A DNA stretch of 64,000 bases from positions 7,316,001 through 7,380,000 of the forward strand of contig NC_088320.1 in the NCBI RefSeq assembly GCF_910592395.1. The letters run 5' to 3'. The notes under the pieces are model-generated. The model was not told the origin of the DNA. It worked only from the letters and a program-made list of their open reading frames with translations, and made no database searches. A program made the position numbers and the translations under genes. Shown here piece by piece: positions 54,145-64,000 of this stretch (position 1 is its first letter; every line of letters begins with the position of its first letter). Source of the DNA: Lineus longissimus (Eukaryota > Nemertea > Pilidiophora > Heteronemertea > Lineidae).

Positions 54145-56998
54145 ATTATCATGAGGAAAACCCCTTCACCCGAACTTTTCAAGCTGAAGTACACACTGAT
54201 TCCAAGTGTTCGAGCAGTCCAGAGAATGGTTTGACTAGCCGGCGGCTTGAATTCCCCAGGGTACATTGAGGCCAACAACTATTTTGGTTGACCTCGATTC
54301 CAAAGCCTTTTTCAAAATGGCCATTCAAACCATAAACTCAGCTACAAACATTCTTTCTTGAAGGGACAACTTTGGCATGAGACAGGCTGTTTTTCATGCA
54401 AAATAGCTTCAAGTAGGACCGTGACTTCTCAAGGAGCTGAGAGAATTATTGACATATCATCAAACTCTAAAAAAGTTCTCACCAAAATGTAACTGTACGT
54501 TTGCCTAAAAATCTAAGATTTGCAAGTCATGTCAAACCCGTCTCACATTACACGCTAAATTCATTATTAGTGATGAGCATTTAGTTTGTAACTACAGTGA
54601 TGAGCAGGCGGATAGGTTCAAACTACATATCATCTTCCTGACCACCTAAATCCCACACCGAAATTGTCCCTTCAAATCATGTGCACGGAGCTATATAAAT
54701 ACGATTGCCGTGTGCATGGGCATTCCAACTCCAACAGAATCGACTCGAATCTTAATTCAAATCCGGCATTGCTGACATCATTGGCGCCAAAGACTATTTC
54801 TTTTGACCCTGTTGACCTCGCTTCTAAATTATTTTGAAAAAGCCATTCAAACATTTAAATCAACTGCGAGCATTATCTATTATATCACCGAGCTATGTAA
54901 ATACGATACAAAACAAGAAAACTCTGTCGCAATTTTGAAATATACGATTATCTGGGACTATTTGTACCCAATTACTCTTCCGCCAGCGTTACCTCGTCAC
55001 AATCATGGCGCTTTTTCAATATGGCGACGAATTGAACCAGCTAAATCCCTGTCTGTCATACCCCTTACAGTAAAGCCGTGGTGGCCTCGGCGGTTAGACG
55101 GTTGTACTGCGCACTGGATGTTCACGGGTTCGATTCTCCGGCGAATCTATCTTTTCCTGTTTTTTTGAAACATATTCTTATTATTATTCATTCATGTACG
55201 TTTATCAGGCGCGGATCCAAGCGGATGCACCAGACGCACGGCTCCTAATTGGTGTAACCTTTTTTTATTGACCACTCATGAAATTTTGGAACACACCTGT
55301 CCAGGAATTTTGATGAGAAATGCAGTTCATTCTCCCTCTTCTTCCAGTTCTTAGATTCGCCGGCCCTCTGATACCATCATCTTATACCATTGTGAATATT
55401 ATCATGAGGAAAACCCCTTCACCCGAACTTTTCAAGCTGAAGTACGCATTGATTCCAGGTGTTCGAGCACTCCAGAGAATGGTTTGACTAGTCGGCGGCT
55501 TGAATTCCCAAGGGTACATTGAGGCCAACAACTATTTTGGTTGACCTCGATTCCAAAGCCTTTTTCAAAATGGCCATTCAAACCATAAACCCAGCTACAA
55601 ACATTCTTTCTTGAAGGGACAACTTTGGCATGAGACAGGCTGTTTTTCATGCAAAATAGCTTCAAGTAGGACCGTGACTTCTCAAGGAGCTGAAAGAATT
55701 ATTGACATATCATCAAACCGCAAAAAAGATCTCACCAAAATAGAATGTAACTGTACGTTTGCCTAAAAATCTAAGATTTGCAAGTCATGTCGAACCCGTC
55801 TCACATTACACGCTAAATTCATTATTAGTGATGAGCATTTAGTTTGTAACTACAGTGATGAGCAGGCGGATAGGTTCAAACTACATGTCACCTTCCTGAC
55901 CACCTAAATCCCACACCGAAATTGTCCCTTCAAATCATGTGCACGGAGCTATATAGATACGATTGCCGTGTGCATGGACATTCCGACTCCAACAGAATCG
56001 ACTCGAATCTTAATTCAAATCCGGCATTGCTGACATCATTGGCGCCAAAGACTATTTCTTTTGACCCTGTTGACCTCGCTTCTAAAATTCTTTTGAAAAA
56101 GCCATTCAAACATTTAAATCAACTGCGAGCATTATCTATTATATCACCGAGCTATGTAAATACGATACATCAAGAAAACTCCGTCGCAATTTTGAAATAT
56201 ACGATTATCTGGGACTATTTGTACCCAATTACTCTTCCGCCAGCGTTACCTCGTCACAATAATGGCGCTTTTTCAATATGGCGACGAACTGAACCAGCTA
56301 AATCCCTGTCTATCATACCCCTTACAGTAAAGCCTTGGTGGCCTCGGCGGTCAGACGGTTGTACTGCGCACTGGATGGTCACGGGTTCGATTCTCCGGCG
56401 AATCTTTCGTTTCCTGTTTTTTCGAAACTTTTTCTTCTTATCATTCATTCATGTTCGTTTATCAGGCGCGGATCCAAGCGGATGCACCAGACGCACGGCT
56501 CCTAATTGATGTTAACTTTTTTTAATTGACCACTCATGAAATTTTGGAACACGCCTGTCCAGGAATTTTGATGAGAAATGCAGTTCACGCTCCCTCTTCC
56601 TTCAGTTCCTTGATTCGCCGGCCCTCTTATACCATCATCTTATACCATTGTGAATATTATCATGAGGTAAACCCCTTCACCCGAACTTTTCAAGCTGAAC
56701 TACACACTGATTCCAGGTGTTCGAGCATTCCAGAGAATGGTTTGACAAGTCGGCGGCTTGAATTCCCCAGGGTACATTGAGGCCAACAACTATTTTGGTT
56801 GACCTCGATTCCATACCCTTTTTCAAAATGGTCATTCAAACCATAAAATCAGCTACAAACATTCTTTCTTGAAGGGACAACTTTGGCATGAGACAGGCTG
56901 TTTTTCATGCAAAATAGCTTCAAGTAGGACCTTGACTTCTCAAGGAACTGAGAGAATTATTGGCATACAGATACATGTAATTGCCCGACGATCGAAGA

Positions 56999-59752
56999 TC
57001 ACGGGAATGAAGCAATGGCTACTATCTCTCCAGGTGATGCATTCACCGCTTTCAACGACTCCTGATCATCTGATATTATAGTGTGAGCATCGTCTGATAT
57101 CATTGAGTAAAGTTTGCACCATCCGTCAGAAGCATAGACGAAACTCAGACACAAGTGGTGTTGCACGCAGCGTATCGCACAGCTTACACCGGTCTGCCCC
57201 GAGTGTGTTTCGTACAAAACTGCACTGAAGGTGGTCCTGCTTGAAATTTCGAAGACCGCATTACATGTTCTGACTGAAACAAATAAAGACGATATATTAC
57301 ATGTATAAGGCATTGCTAGTAGGGAGGTTGAGAACAGCAACTTATTATCAAATATGCGTAAATGCATACGGATAAAATTACATAGAAAGATAACAAATTT
57401 TGTGTACATTTCAATCCGTATACGTATAAGGTTCCATGATAAGTTTACTGATGAAGGAGAAGAATAACAAACATACTGCGGTAAAAAGCCGTCCCTTCCT
57501 TTAAGGGTTTCAACCTTCAAACTCCATATTGGTAAGGAAAAATTTCCCAAAATCACATATTCTTTTCGGTAGACATATTTCATATGCCCGAAACAACAAC
57601 CTGTGCAATGGGGAAATTGTCTACAATATAATACACTTTACTGCATTACAATATATATTTCTTAGTTTCCTCCTTGCTAGAAGATTACAAAACAACAAGG
57701 TATATTTACAACAGGGACGAGTGGCCAAATGTTGGCCAAAACCTCGGCTCTGCCTCCGTTTTGGTCTACATTTAAGCTCCATCCTCGCCGTTTCGGTGAG
57801 ACAACCAATACCTCCAGCTCAGTATCAATTCCGTAATTATAATGAGCACAGTGACTCTTTATAAATATCACAGGCTGGTTTACTCACCTGCCCTCAATGT
57901 CAACACATGTGCCATCAAAGCTTCCCATCTTCCTTTTCGATGCAAACGTCTGTCCACCCTGTTTCCCATCTCCTTAAGTACTTCGTCAGAGACGTCCTTA
58001 GCCAGGATAATTTCGCCCTTCGCCGCTTCATCATACGAACTAAATGCTATTCCAACTTCCGCCCCTGTTTTCGAATGAACTCCAAGCACTTGACCCTTTT
58101 TAACCTATAAATGAAGTAAAACACAACTATAGCCGGCTTTAGAAGTACATTGTTAATGGTCTGATTCCCACAAAGTGTTTTTTATTGAATCTAACGTTTG
58201 GACCCACCGCAAACATTGAATAGCGGTTAGCCAAACATTTTGATTAATTTTAATGACCAAATGAAAAACACACGCCTAAATTTATTGCTGATTTAATACG
58301 ATAATTGTGATTGGGATTGGGCCGGGGAGGGAATAGTGGAGGAGGTTCATGACGCTTGAAAAAACTTGGAATTGTTTGGGCCTGGTGCACTTTGTCGATG
58401 ATTTCACAAAGACAACAGCTGCAATTTTTCTGAAATTGAGATCGCAGCGCCATCTGGGTTCTACTACCGATGTCTACTTACACACCAATAGCATTCCGCG
58501 ACGTTACTATTTATAGCTCACAAGGTCATTTGAATAAGATATTGATGACGTTTTAGTCACGTGACAGTCGGACATCGACACTTATTTCTACGCAATTGAG
58601 CTTATTTCAATGTCAATTATCTTTGACCCTGCATTGTTTTTAGCATGAATGATACCATAGAGTCAGAGAGAGAAATATTCAGAACAATTATGTAGTATTT
58701 CCAACACTCGGACATGTGCCAGATTGAATCTAACTGCCCTAGTTAGAAAGCCTGAATCCATTACGAAACCGCATGTTTGTCCGACATTGCCTGTAATTCA
58801 GCGATGGGGAAATAGAGGGCAGCAGCTGCAGTGACCTCATTATCGCGGAATGCTTTTATCGTGGTGATATTCAAAGCAAGTCCTTTACCGTCTATTCATG
58901 CATTTCGTGCCATTATACGCTTTCGTATGTAATGCACAGAGTCATTCAAACCTTATGGAATCTTTGAGTGGAGTTTTCTCAAAATGAAAAATTTGCTGAT
59001 TGCAGTCACTTTGTGAAATCACTAACTCGTACTTTTGGATTCACAGTTGGCCTGCCCTGGCTATTTCTTTACCTTGGTACGTTTCTTATTTCAGGATAAT
59101 AATGAATATTACAAACACATGGTAAGAAAGGGGACATAAAAAGTAAAACAGTGCTTACGTGCTATGCTCAATGCAGTTTTAAAGTTAACAATGCTTTATG
59201 TATTAACCAAAAAGAACAAAGTGGAAACTGGTAAATACCGTGGCACACATTTATATATTTTGAATAGAATATGGAGTAAATTTTTAATTGAGAAGTGCAG
59301 AATATACAATGTTCTTTTCTTCTTATATCTAGTTTCGAATGCTTAAGGCTGGGGTTCAGTTCTGACGTAATCATTGTGCACTTACTTACCCTGAGCCCAT
59401 CCTTCATGATTATAGTGTGATTCCCGGTTTTTGCGACAGTGACCGAGGTCTTCAAGACCACGTGAAACTGGTTCGTCGGGGTCTCCTCCTCGAGAACGTC
59501 AAGAAAGAAACTCCCTCCTGACTGCTGGCTATAGAATGTCCAACCCAGAAGAAAGCCGTCCTGCTTTACAGCATAGGTAGGGCTCAGAAATACAATCATA
59601 TTGCGGCCATGTGTCGAGGTCTCAAAGCTCAAATCTTGCCTTGTCTTTCCATAATGCGAAAGTTTATTACACGATTCTGACTCTGCCCTAGCATAAGATA
59701 GGGACGAAATACCTAGATAAAGTGCAAGAGGAAGAAGAGAGTAGAACTGCAT
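56999..59752 (-). CDS. secreted protein with PAN/apple-like C-terminal domain
   Basis: Not a named family. Minus-strand coding exons 59752-59390, 58104-57888 and 57273-56999 join in phase through canonical sites, giving 284 residues. Residues 1-23 are a signal peptide (LLPLALYLGISSLSYARA). Residues 24-190 look like an extracellular beta-rich module: GWTFYSQQSGGSFFLDV, then TGNHTIIMKDGLR, VKKGQVLGVHSKTGAEVGIA. The last exon has cysteines at 197, 225, 229, 235 and 246 in CAIRCVQHHLCLSFVYASDG and WCKL, a PAN/apple pattern. Such domains bind proteins or carbohydrates; the role here is unknown. The stop codon lies 35 bp from the edge of the 1.25-kb array, so the 3' UTR must enter the array. Confidence 0.75.
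57700..57835 (-). repeat. dispersed repeat shared with 62567-62665
   Basis: In reverse complement, GGTATTGGTTGTCTCACC, GGAGCTTAAATGTAGACCAA and GGAGGCAGAGCCGAGGT match the plus strand of 62590-62665 with few differences. It lies in the second intron of the PAN-type gene. Confidence 0.7.
58487..58856 (-). mobile_element. MITE with AATAGCATTCCGCG ends (copy C, reverse)
   Basis: Reverse-orientation copy of the 25985 and 38944 elements, in the first intron of the PAN-type gene. The CRE at one end has become TGACCTCA, while GTCACGTGAC is kept. Confidence 0.85.
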
Positions 59753-62700
59753 GGTGGTAATCGACTTTGTGCCCTGACTCAGCTCATGCGAATTCGATGT
59801 GGTGATTGCTGTAGTGAGGCAATTAAGACAGGATGCACCTTAGGTATAATTTATTTGGTTGACAGCTAGATTGTAGCACGAAGCTGCCAACAACCCGAAA
59901 CATGAGAAATGTTAAGTCAGTGATTGCTGATAATCATATTGGCTTTTCATTTGCGTTAATACATCATTACCCAATTAGCTACAAAGACGTATGGATGCAG
60001 TCACTTTGCAAATTATAAGAGCGTAATTCAGTGGGAAGACAAAGACACGGAAATTGCACGTTGGGGCATTCGTTTTACCAAAGGACAACTGCAATGAGCA
60101 GGTACATGTGATATGCATTTAAACATTCTAGAGCCAATTCAAAGCTGCCAGCACTAATATCTTAAAGGAGTACTATGTTCGCTTAATGTTTGCATTATGA
60201 CAGCGCTCTACTCTTTTTTAGACTGAACAAACAACAGTCATCATTGATTAACATATAAAATAGAAAACACATCGGTTTGTCCTAAATCTTCCGAAGTCGC
60301 CAGCTCGAGATTTCTCAGGAACGCCTTAACTATTCAGCCCCGTGGTATAGTTTTTTATATCATGTCGTCAGGACACCGCGAATGATCGGACGAGAGTAGC
60401 ACTATCTGTGTATACTTTTAACAGAAATATCTTACAAGCACTACAATATTGATCTAAACTCATTCATATCGCATAAATCATCAAGATGTTATAATTATTT
60501 CTCCTGGAAATAATCACGGAACTCGAAGGTGACTAATTTGCATCATATACTTATGTCATGCTTACAGAAAAATGCACACCAATTTGTCTTCCAAAGCGAG
60601 CATGGACAAAGTTTGTGCATCCACTGCGTACGTATACTGATGAGCAACTCGGGGGTCAATTTAACTCAAACTTTAGTGGAGGAAGTCACACGGTTGATGT
60701 CACCAGATAGGTACAGACATGACAGAATAGGTTGTCAAATTTACCAATTAGCGCAATCTTGTCTTCTTTTCTTGTGATGCACGGAAATTTCCTTAAACAA
60801 CTACATGTATCCAGGGTGGCCTGGCGTTAAGCTTGAAGTCCGTCTAAGTTGTTTTTCAGATTGATATCACAGTGGGTAAAGGTATTAGTTTACCTTTGCA
60901 ACACAATAGAAACAAGGCCCTCCCATTGCAGTGTTGGAGGGGTAGAATCGGATAGAAATAATAAATGCAGGCCTTACGCCCCTCAAAATCAACGAATCTT
61001 TTGTATGTTTCTTTTTTGTCGCCATTTCCTCTCCAGGTAAGCACGTATTTTTCTTAGGCAAACCGATACCTTTAACAAGTGGATACTTGCCTTCCTTCTT
61101 GTCACTAAACTGTAATAGTGTGATGTTACACAGTCCATGGGCAGTTCAATTACATGAGTTTGTTCTTTGTTTTCAAGAGAACAGCCGCCCAGGTTTTAAA
61201 CAGGCATTCACTTCATTTTGAAGGAGTTCTGATTGCTTTAGGAATTCACCAAGTTTTAGCAAAAAATGGTGGTACATATGGTCAGCCATAAAACCACTAC
61301 TAGGCCACCGTGATCGATATCGTCGTGTATACTGCGTCAGGGATTGCGGATAATTGTCATTCTGACGATTTTTATATGATCATAAGTGCTCATAATTATT
61401 GTGGCAAATGTTCTGATTCGCGATATTTATCACTGATTGATGCGGGTTTGTTATTGTAAACTTATTATATCACGAGTGATTCACTCGTGATATACAATTA
61501 ATTGCAAAAGTCCGTCGTCATTGATTATCTTCACACAGGACGCAGTTGGCCTTCTTCATATAAGCTACTTACATTTAGTAGACGTGAGTGACTTAATGGA
61601 TACTTCATGGTGATTGAACGCAGTGGGATACCAGATACAAACATGAAGGTATGTAACGCCCGTAACAAATAATCGAAAGAATGTTAAAGGGGATAGTGGG
61701 GTGCGTTGAGGACTGCGGAAAACAGAAGCCGAGAACCTGATGAGAACCCGCTGCCACCATGTGAAAGCCGTTCACCCTGTTTTGAAACTACATCAAGGCA
61801 CACTAGATACTACTAGAGTTTTTGATTATTGAAAATAAAGGTTTTTGTGCTTTTTATTTTGGAGTGCAGTAAGATTAGCTCAATGAATAAGATACTCAGG
61901 AATGAAAAGTGTAGAGTGTTGATGCTTTGGTTAATAGTCAGTTTTCAGACTTTGCCTAAAACTTGTAAAAAAACATACAGTATTTTGTCCTCGCGTGAGA
62001 TTGTTTTACTGTTAATGGCCACTATTGTATAGTTCATTCGTAATAAGATGTTCTGTCCGCATCGTTTTGGGGTCTGGAGTGGAGACTGCTGGTCGGACTT
62101 CTTCCGTTTGGAGTCCAAGAACAACAAGAACCAAACTTCAAATTAGATATTTACCTTTTAGTAATATTTGTGCACATTGGTGTAGTTCATTGGATTAATT
62201 CATTTTCCGTTCTATAAGGGTTTTTTTTTGGAAAAAGCTGGTGAAATCTTCAGGTTACTAATTTTTCGTGTCCACCTACACATGTGGTAAGTATGAATAA
62301 GAAATAACCAGAAATAAAATATCACCCATCCAGGTGACCTCCAAAATTACCATTTGTCTTCGCTGAAGAAACTTTTATTTTTGCACTGACAATCCTTTAC
62401 CCTAAAAATCCTGATTGATTTTGATCGAGCCCCAGATTAAAAACCAAACATTCTTGAATAAAATCCGACCAGTAGTTCGTGCTCCAGAGCTCCAATGTTA
62501 TCCTTTTCGCGAATTTTGCGACGTTGTCATTCTCGCCAAAATATTCTGTAACCAACACATCTTGCTTAAGGAATTGATACCTCACTGGAGGTATTGGTTG
62601 TCTCACCCAAACCGCGGGGTGGAGCTAAAATGTACACCAAAATCGAGGCAGAACCGAGGTCTAAACAACGAAAAATGTGGTTTTAAATGCTTTTTGACAG

Positions 62701-62940
62701 CTTCCACATTTTGCACCAACCCAAGCGGTTACGCCTAATTCAAAACGAGGCTTCATTTGCTCATAGTGCATTTACACTCTAAAGTGCGGTTCGTTCTAAA
62801 TCCAGGTAGTTAAGAATTATCAGCCATAATTCTACGTAATTTTTGCCATGTTTTCACAGAGGCATCTATCATAATTGTTCATGATCAACTCAAATTGCCC
62901 TCTTGAACGACTTTGGCCTAATTAATACCCGTACTTGTGT
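59753..62940. other. non-coding stretch right of the PAN-type gene
   Basis: No gene recognised. It holds a dispersed repeat at 61155-61290 (relative of 11728-11850), an inverted repeat ATCACGAGTGATTCACTCGTGAT at about 61471-61493, and the repeat at 62567-62665. Upstream promoter sequence of the PAN-type gene presumably lies just right of 59752. Confidence 0.4.
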
Positions 62941-62950
62941 GGCAACTTAC

Positions 62951-63164
62951 CCACATTGGTTTCAGGCGCTCTGCAACTTGGTGATGCACAACTTGGTGGC
63001 AGAACTTGTCTTCCTTCTAGGCATATAATCAGGGTCTTCAACGTTGGTGTGTTCCTTGTTTCGTGTCTGGGTCTGTTCTGCCCTCTCCCTTGGAAGGGGC
63101 TATGTACATGACATAACAGCAGGCCAGAGCCAACCCAACACACAATAGCTTCCATATATAACAA
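62951..63164 (-). CDS. possible first coding exon, unidentified
   Basis: Minus-strand ATG at 63164 opens about 71 codons up to a canonical donor (GTGG|GTAAGT at 62951/62950). The N-terminus (MEAIVCWVGSGLLLCHV) could be a signal or anchor. An overlapping frame reads WKLLCVGLALACCYVMYIAP, also membrane-like, but ends in a stop. No downstream exon was identified. Confidence 0.25.
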
Positions 63165-64000
63165 AAGCCAAGAAGGGTTAGATTTCCCTCACAAGATCTG
63201 GGCACAATAACCAGGGTTGAGACTCAACTTATATGTGATATAAGACTAGGCCCCTGTTACTAATAAACTATAAACTAATACTCTACGTTCAAAACTATAA
63301 GATCTCAATACTCTAAATGTTGCATTACGAGACTCCCACACTTGTGTGCCATATAATCATAAAGGATAATTACTCGACACAGTTAGAGGCGAGTATTACA
63401 ACAACACACTAAAAGCCTATTTCAAAATAAACAACATACCCGGTATTATTTTATTATATTGTCCTTAACTGGCAAATATATACTGTCATGAATATGTCAA
63501 TCGTTTGGCAGTCGCGAAGAATATGTACCGCGAAGATTTTCTGTATACTACAGCAGAGCATGCTCCGCACAAAACAGTGAACTCTTCACTGTCTCCATTT
63601 TCCGCTTACACAGTAGACAGTTCACAGTTGGCCAGATGCTTTCGCCGTCTATTATCCGCTTCTTGAACTAACAATGAGTGGGCTTGCCCTTTTTAGCCAC
63701 CAATAATTACTAAAGCTTTTAAAGCTGCCAACGCATTTTTCTGGGGCAATTTGGAAAAGAATTTTCGCAATAAAATTAAGTTTCGATGTGTTGATTTTCC
63801 AGTATGATATTGACTATTAAGAACAATTTAGTTCGGTGGGGCACACACACACACGCTCACAGATTATTCATTAAACGTCAAACAGTTTTAACAAACTCTA
63901 CTCCACTAATTTCCATTAGTTTGTTTTTTTGGTTATCAACAATTTATGTTTTTCCCCCGTTGTTTTTTTTTTAATTTTAGACGTTGATTTCCTGTATAAC
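63165..64000. other. AT-rich right edge, no gene seen
   Basis: Nothing coding is recognised. A short CA microsatellite lies near 63843-63855 and T-rich runs near 63963-63975. Confidence 0.5.

Larger units (their letters stand above)
49246..56965 (+). repeat. tandem array of a ~1.25-kb repeat (about six copies)
   Basis: The phrase ATTCCGACTCCAAAAGAATC recurs at about 49270, 50127, 51370, 52623, 54721 (as CATTCCAACTCC) and 55979; typical spacing is 1246-1258 bp. Each full unit contains, in order: the CATTCCGACTCC head, a GACATCATTGGCGCC segment, a tRNA-like block with T-run, GGCGCGGATCCAAG(C/G)(G), a CATGAAATTTTGGAACACACC segment, and a 310-bp miniature element with AGGGACAACTTTGGCATGAG and ATTGTCCCTTCAA ends. 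The first unit is truncated, and the 52.6-kb unit is enlarged by an 860-bp insertion. No coding gene is recognised; 120-195-codon frames in it are repeats of one another. Confidence 0.9.

Noticed and set aside
50472-56405. Five tRNA genes in the array
   Set aside because: B boxes and terminators are good, but acceptor and anticodon stems do not pair, so they are SINE-type relics.
50237-56509. Repeated 120-195-codon ORFs in the 1.25-kb array
   Set aside because: They are the same repeat segment in each unit, crossing the tRNA-like block, with shifting ends; no protein family recognised.

Overview
The window is animal (metazoan) nuclear DNA. Genes are split by GT-AG introns, the DNA is AT-rich, and there are many miniature DNA transposons, minisatellites and tRNA/5S-like SINE pieces. 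The recognisable proteins (NIFK, an activin type II receptor, a GRINA/lifeguard protein, a bZIP factor) are conserved across animals. The repeat style and a PAN/apple-like secreted protein suggest an invertebrate, perhaps a marine deuterostome or lophotrochozoan. The species cannot be settled from the sequence alone.

Layout. 0-2.1 kb: a possible gene end at the left edge, then a decayed zinc-finger remnant. 2.1-5.2 kb, plus strand: NIFK, an RRM nucleolar protein in four coding exons. 5.8-10.1 kb: a composite satellite in which 62-bp arrays alternate with a 450-500 bp spacer. 10.1-22.8 kb: gene-poor, with miniature elements, a 27-unit minisatellite made of 33/36-bp units (16.6-17.5 kb) and a broken ORF near 15.5 kb. 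22.8-29.4 kb, minus strand: ACVR2, six coding exons, complete from signal peptide to stop. 29.4-31.0 kb: the shared upstream region between the divergent ACVR2 and bZIP genes. 31.0-33.5 kb, plus strand: a bZIP transcription factor with short upstream ORFs. 33.5-41.0 kb: 3' flank, SINE fragments, an E-box array with a CRE, and transposon copies. 41.0-47.7 kb, minus strand: a GRINA/lifeguard (TMBIM) gene with two alternative terminal exons. 49.2-57.0 kb: tandem 1.25-kb repeats carrying tRNA-like segments. 57.0-59.8 kb, minus strand: a three-exon secreted protein with a PAN/apple-like C-terminus. 59.8-64.0 kb: mostly unassigned, with one possible first exon.

The genes do not form an operon-like unit. 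They belong to ribosome biogenesis (NIFK), TGF-beta/activin signalling (ACVR2), transcriptional control (bZIP) and membrane calcium/apoptosis control (lifeguard). The most interesting signals are the duplicated terminal exon of the lifeguard gene, a DNA transposon sitting five bases inside a splice donor of the same gene, the upstream-ORF layout of the bZIP gene, the in-frame 33/36-bp minisatellite, and the 11-bp E-box array. All exon limits were read by eye from splice motifs, reading phase and family similarity; no database or transcript evidence was available.
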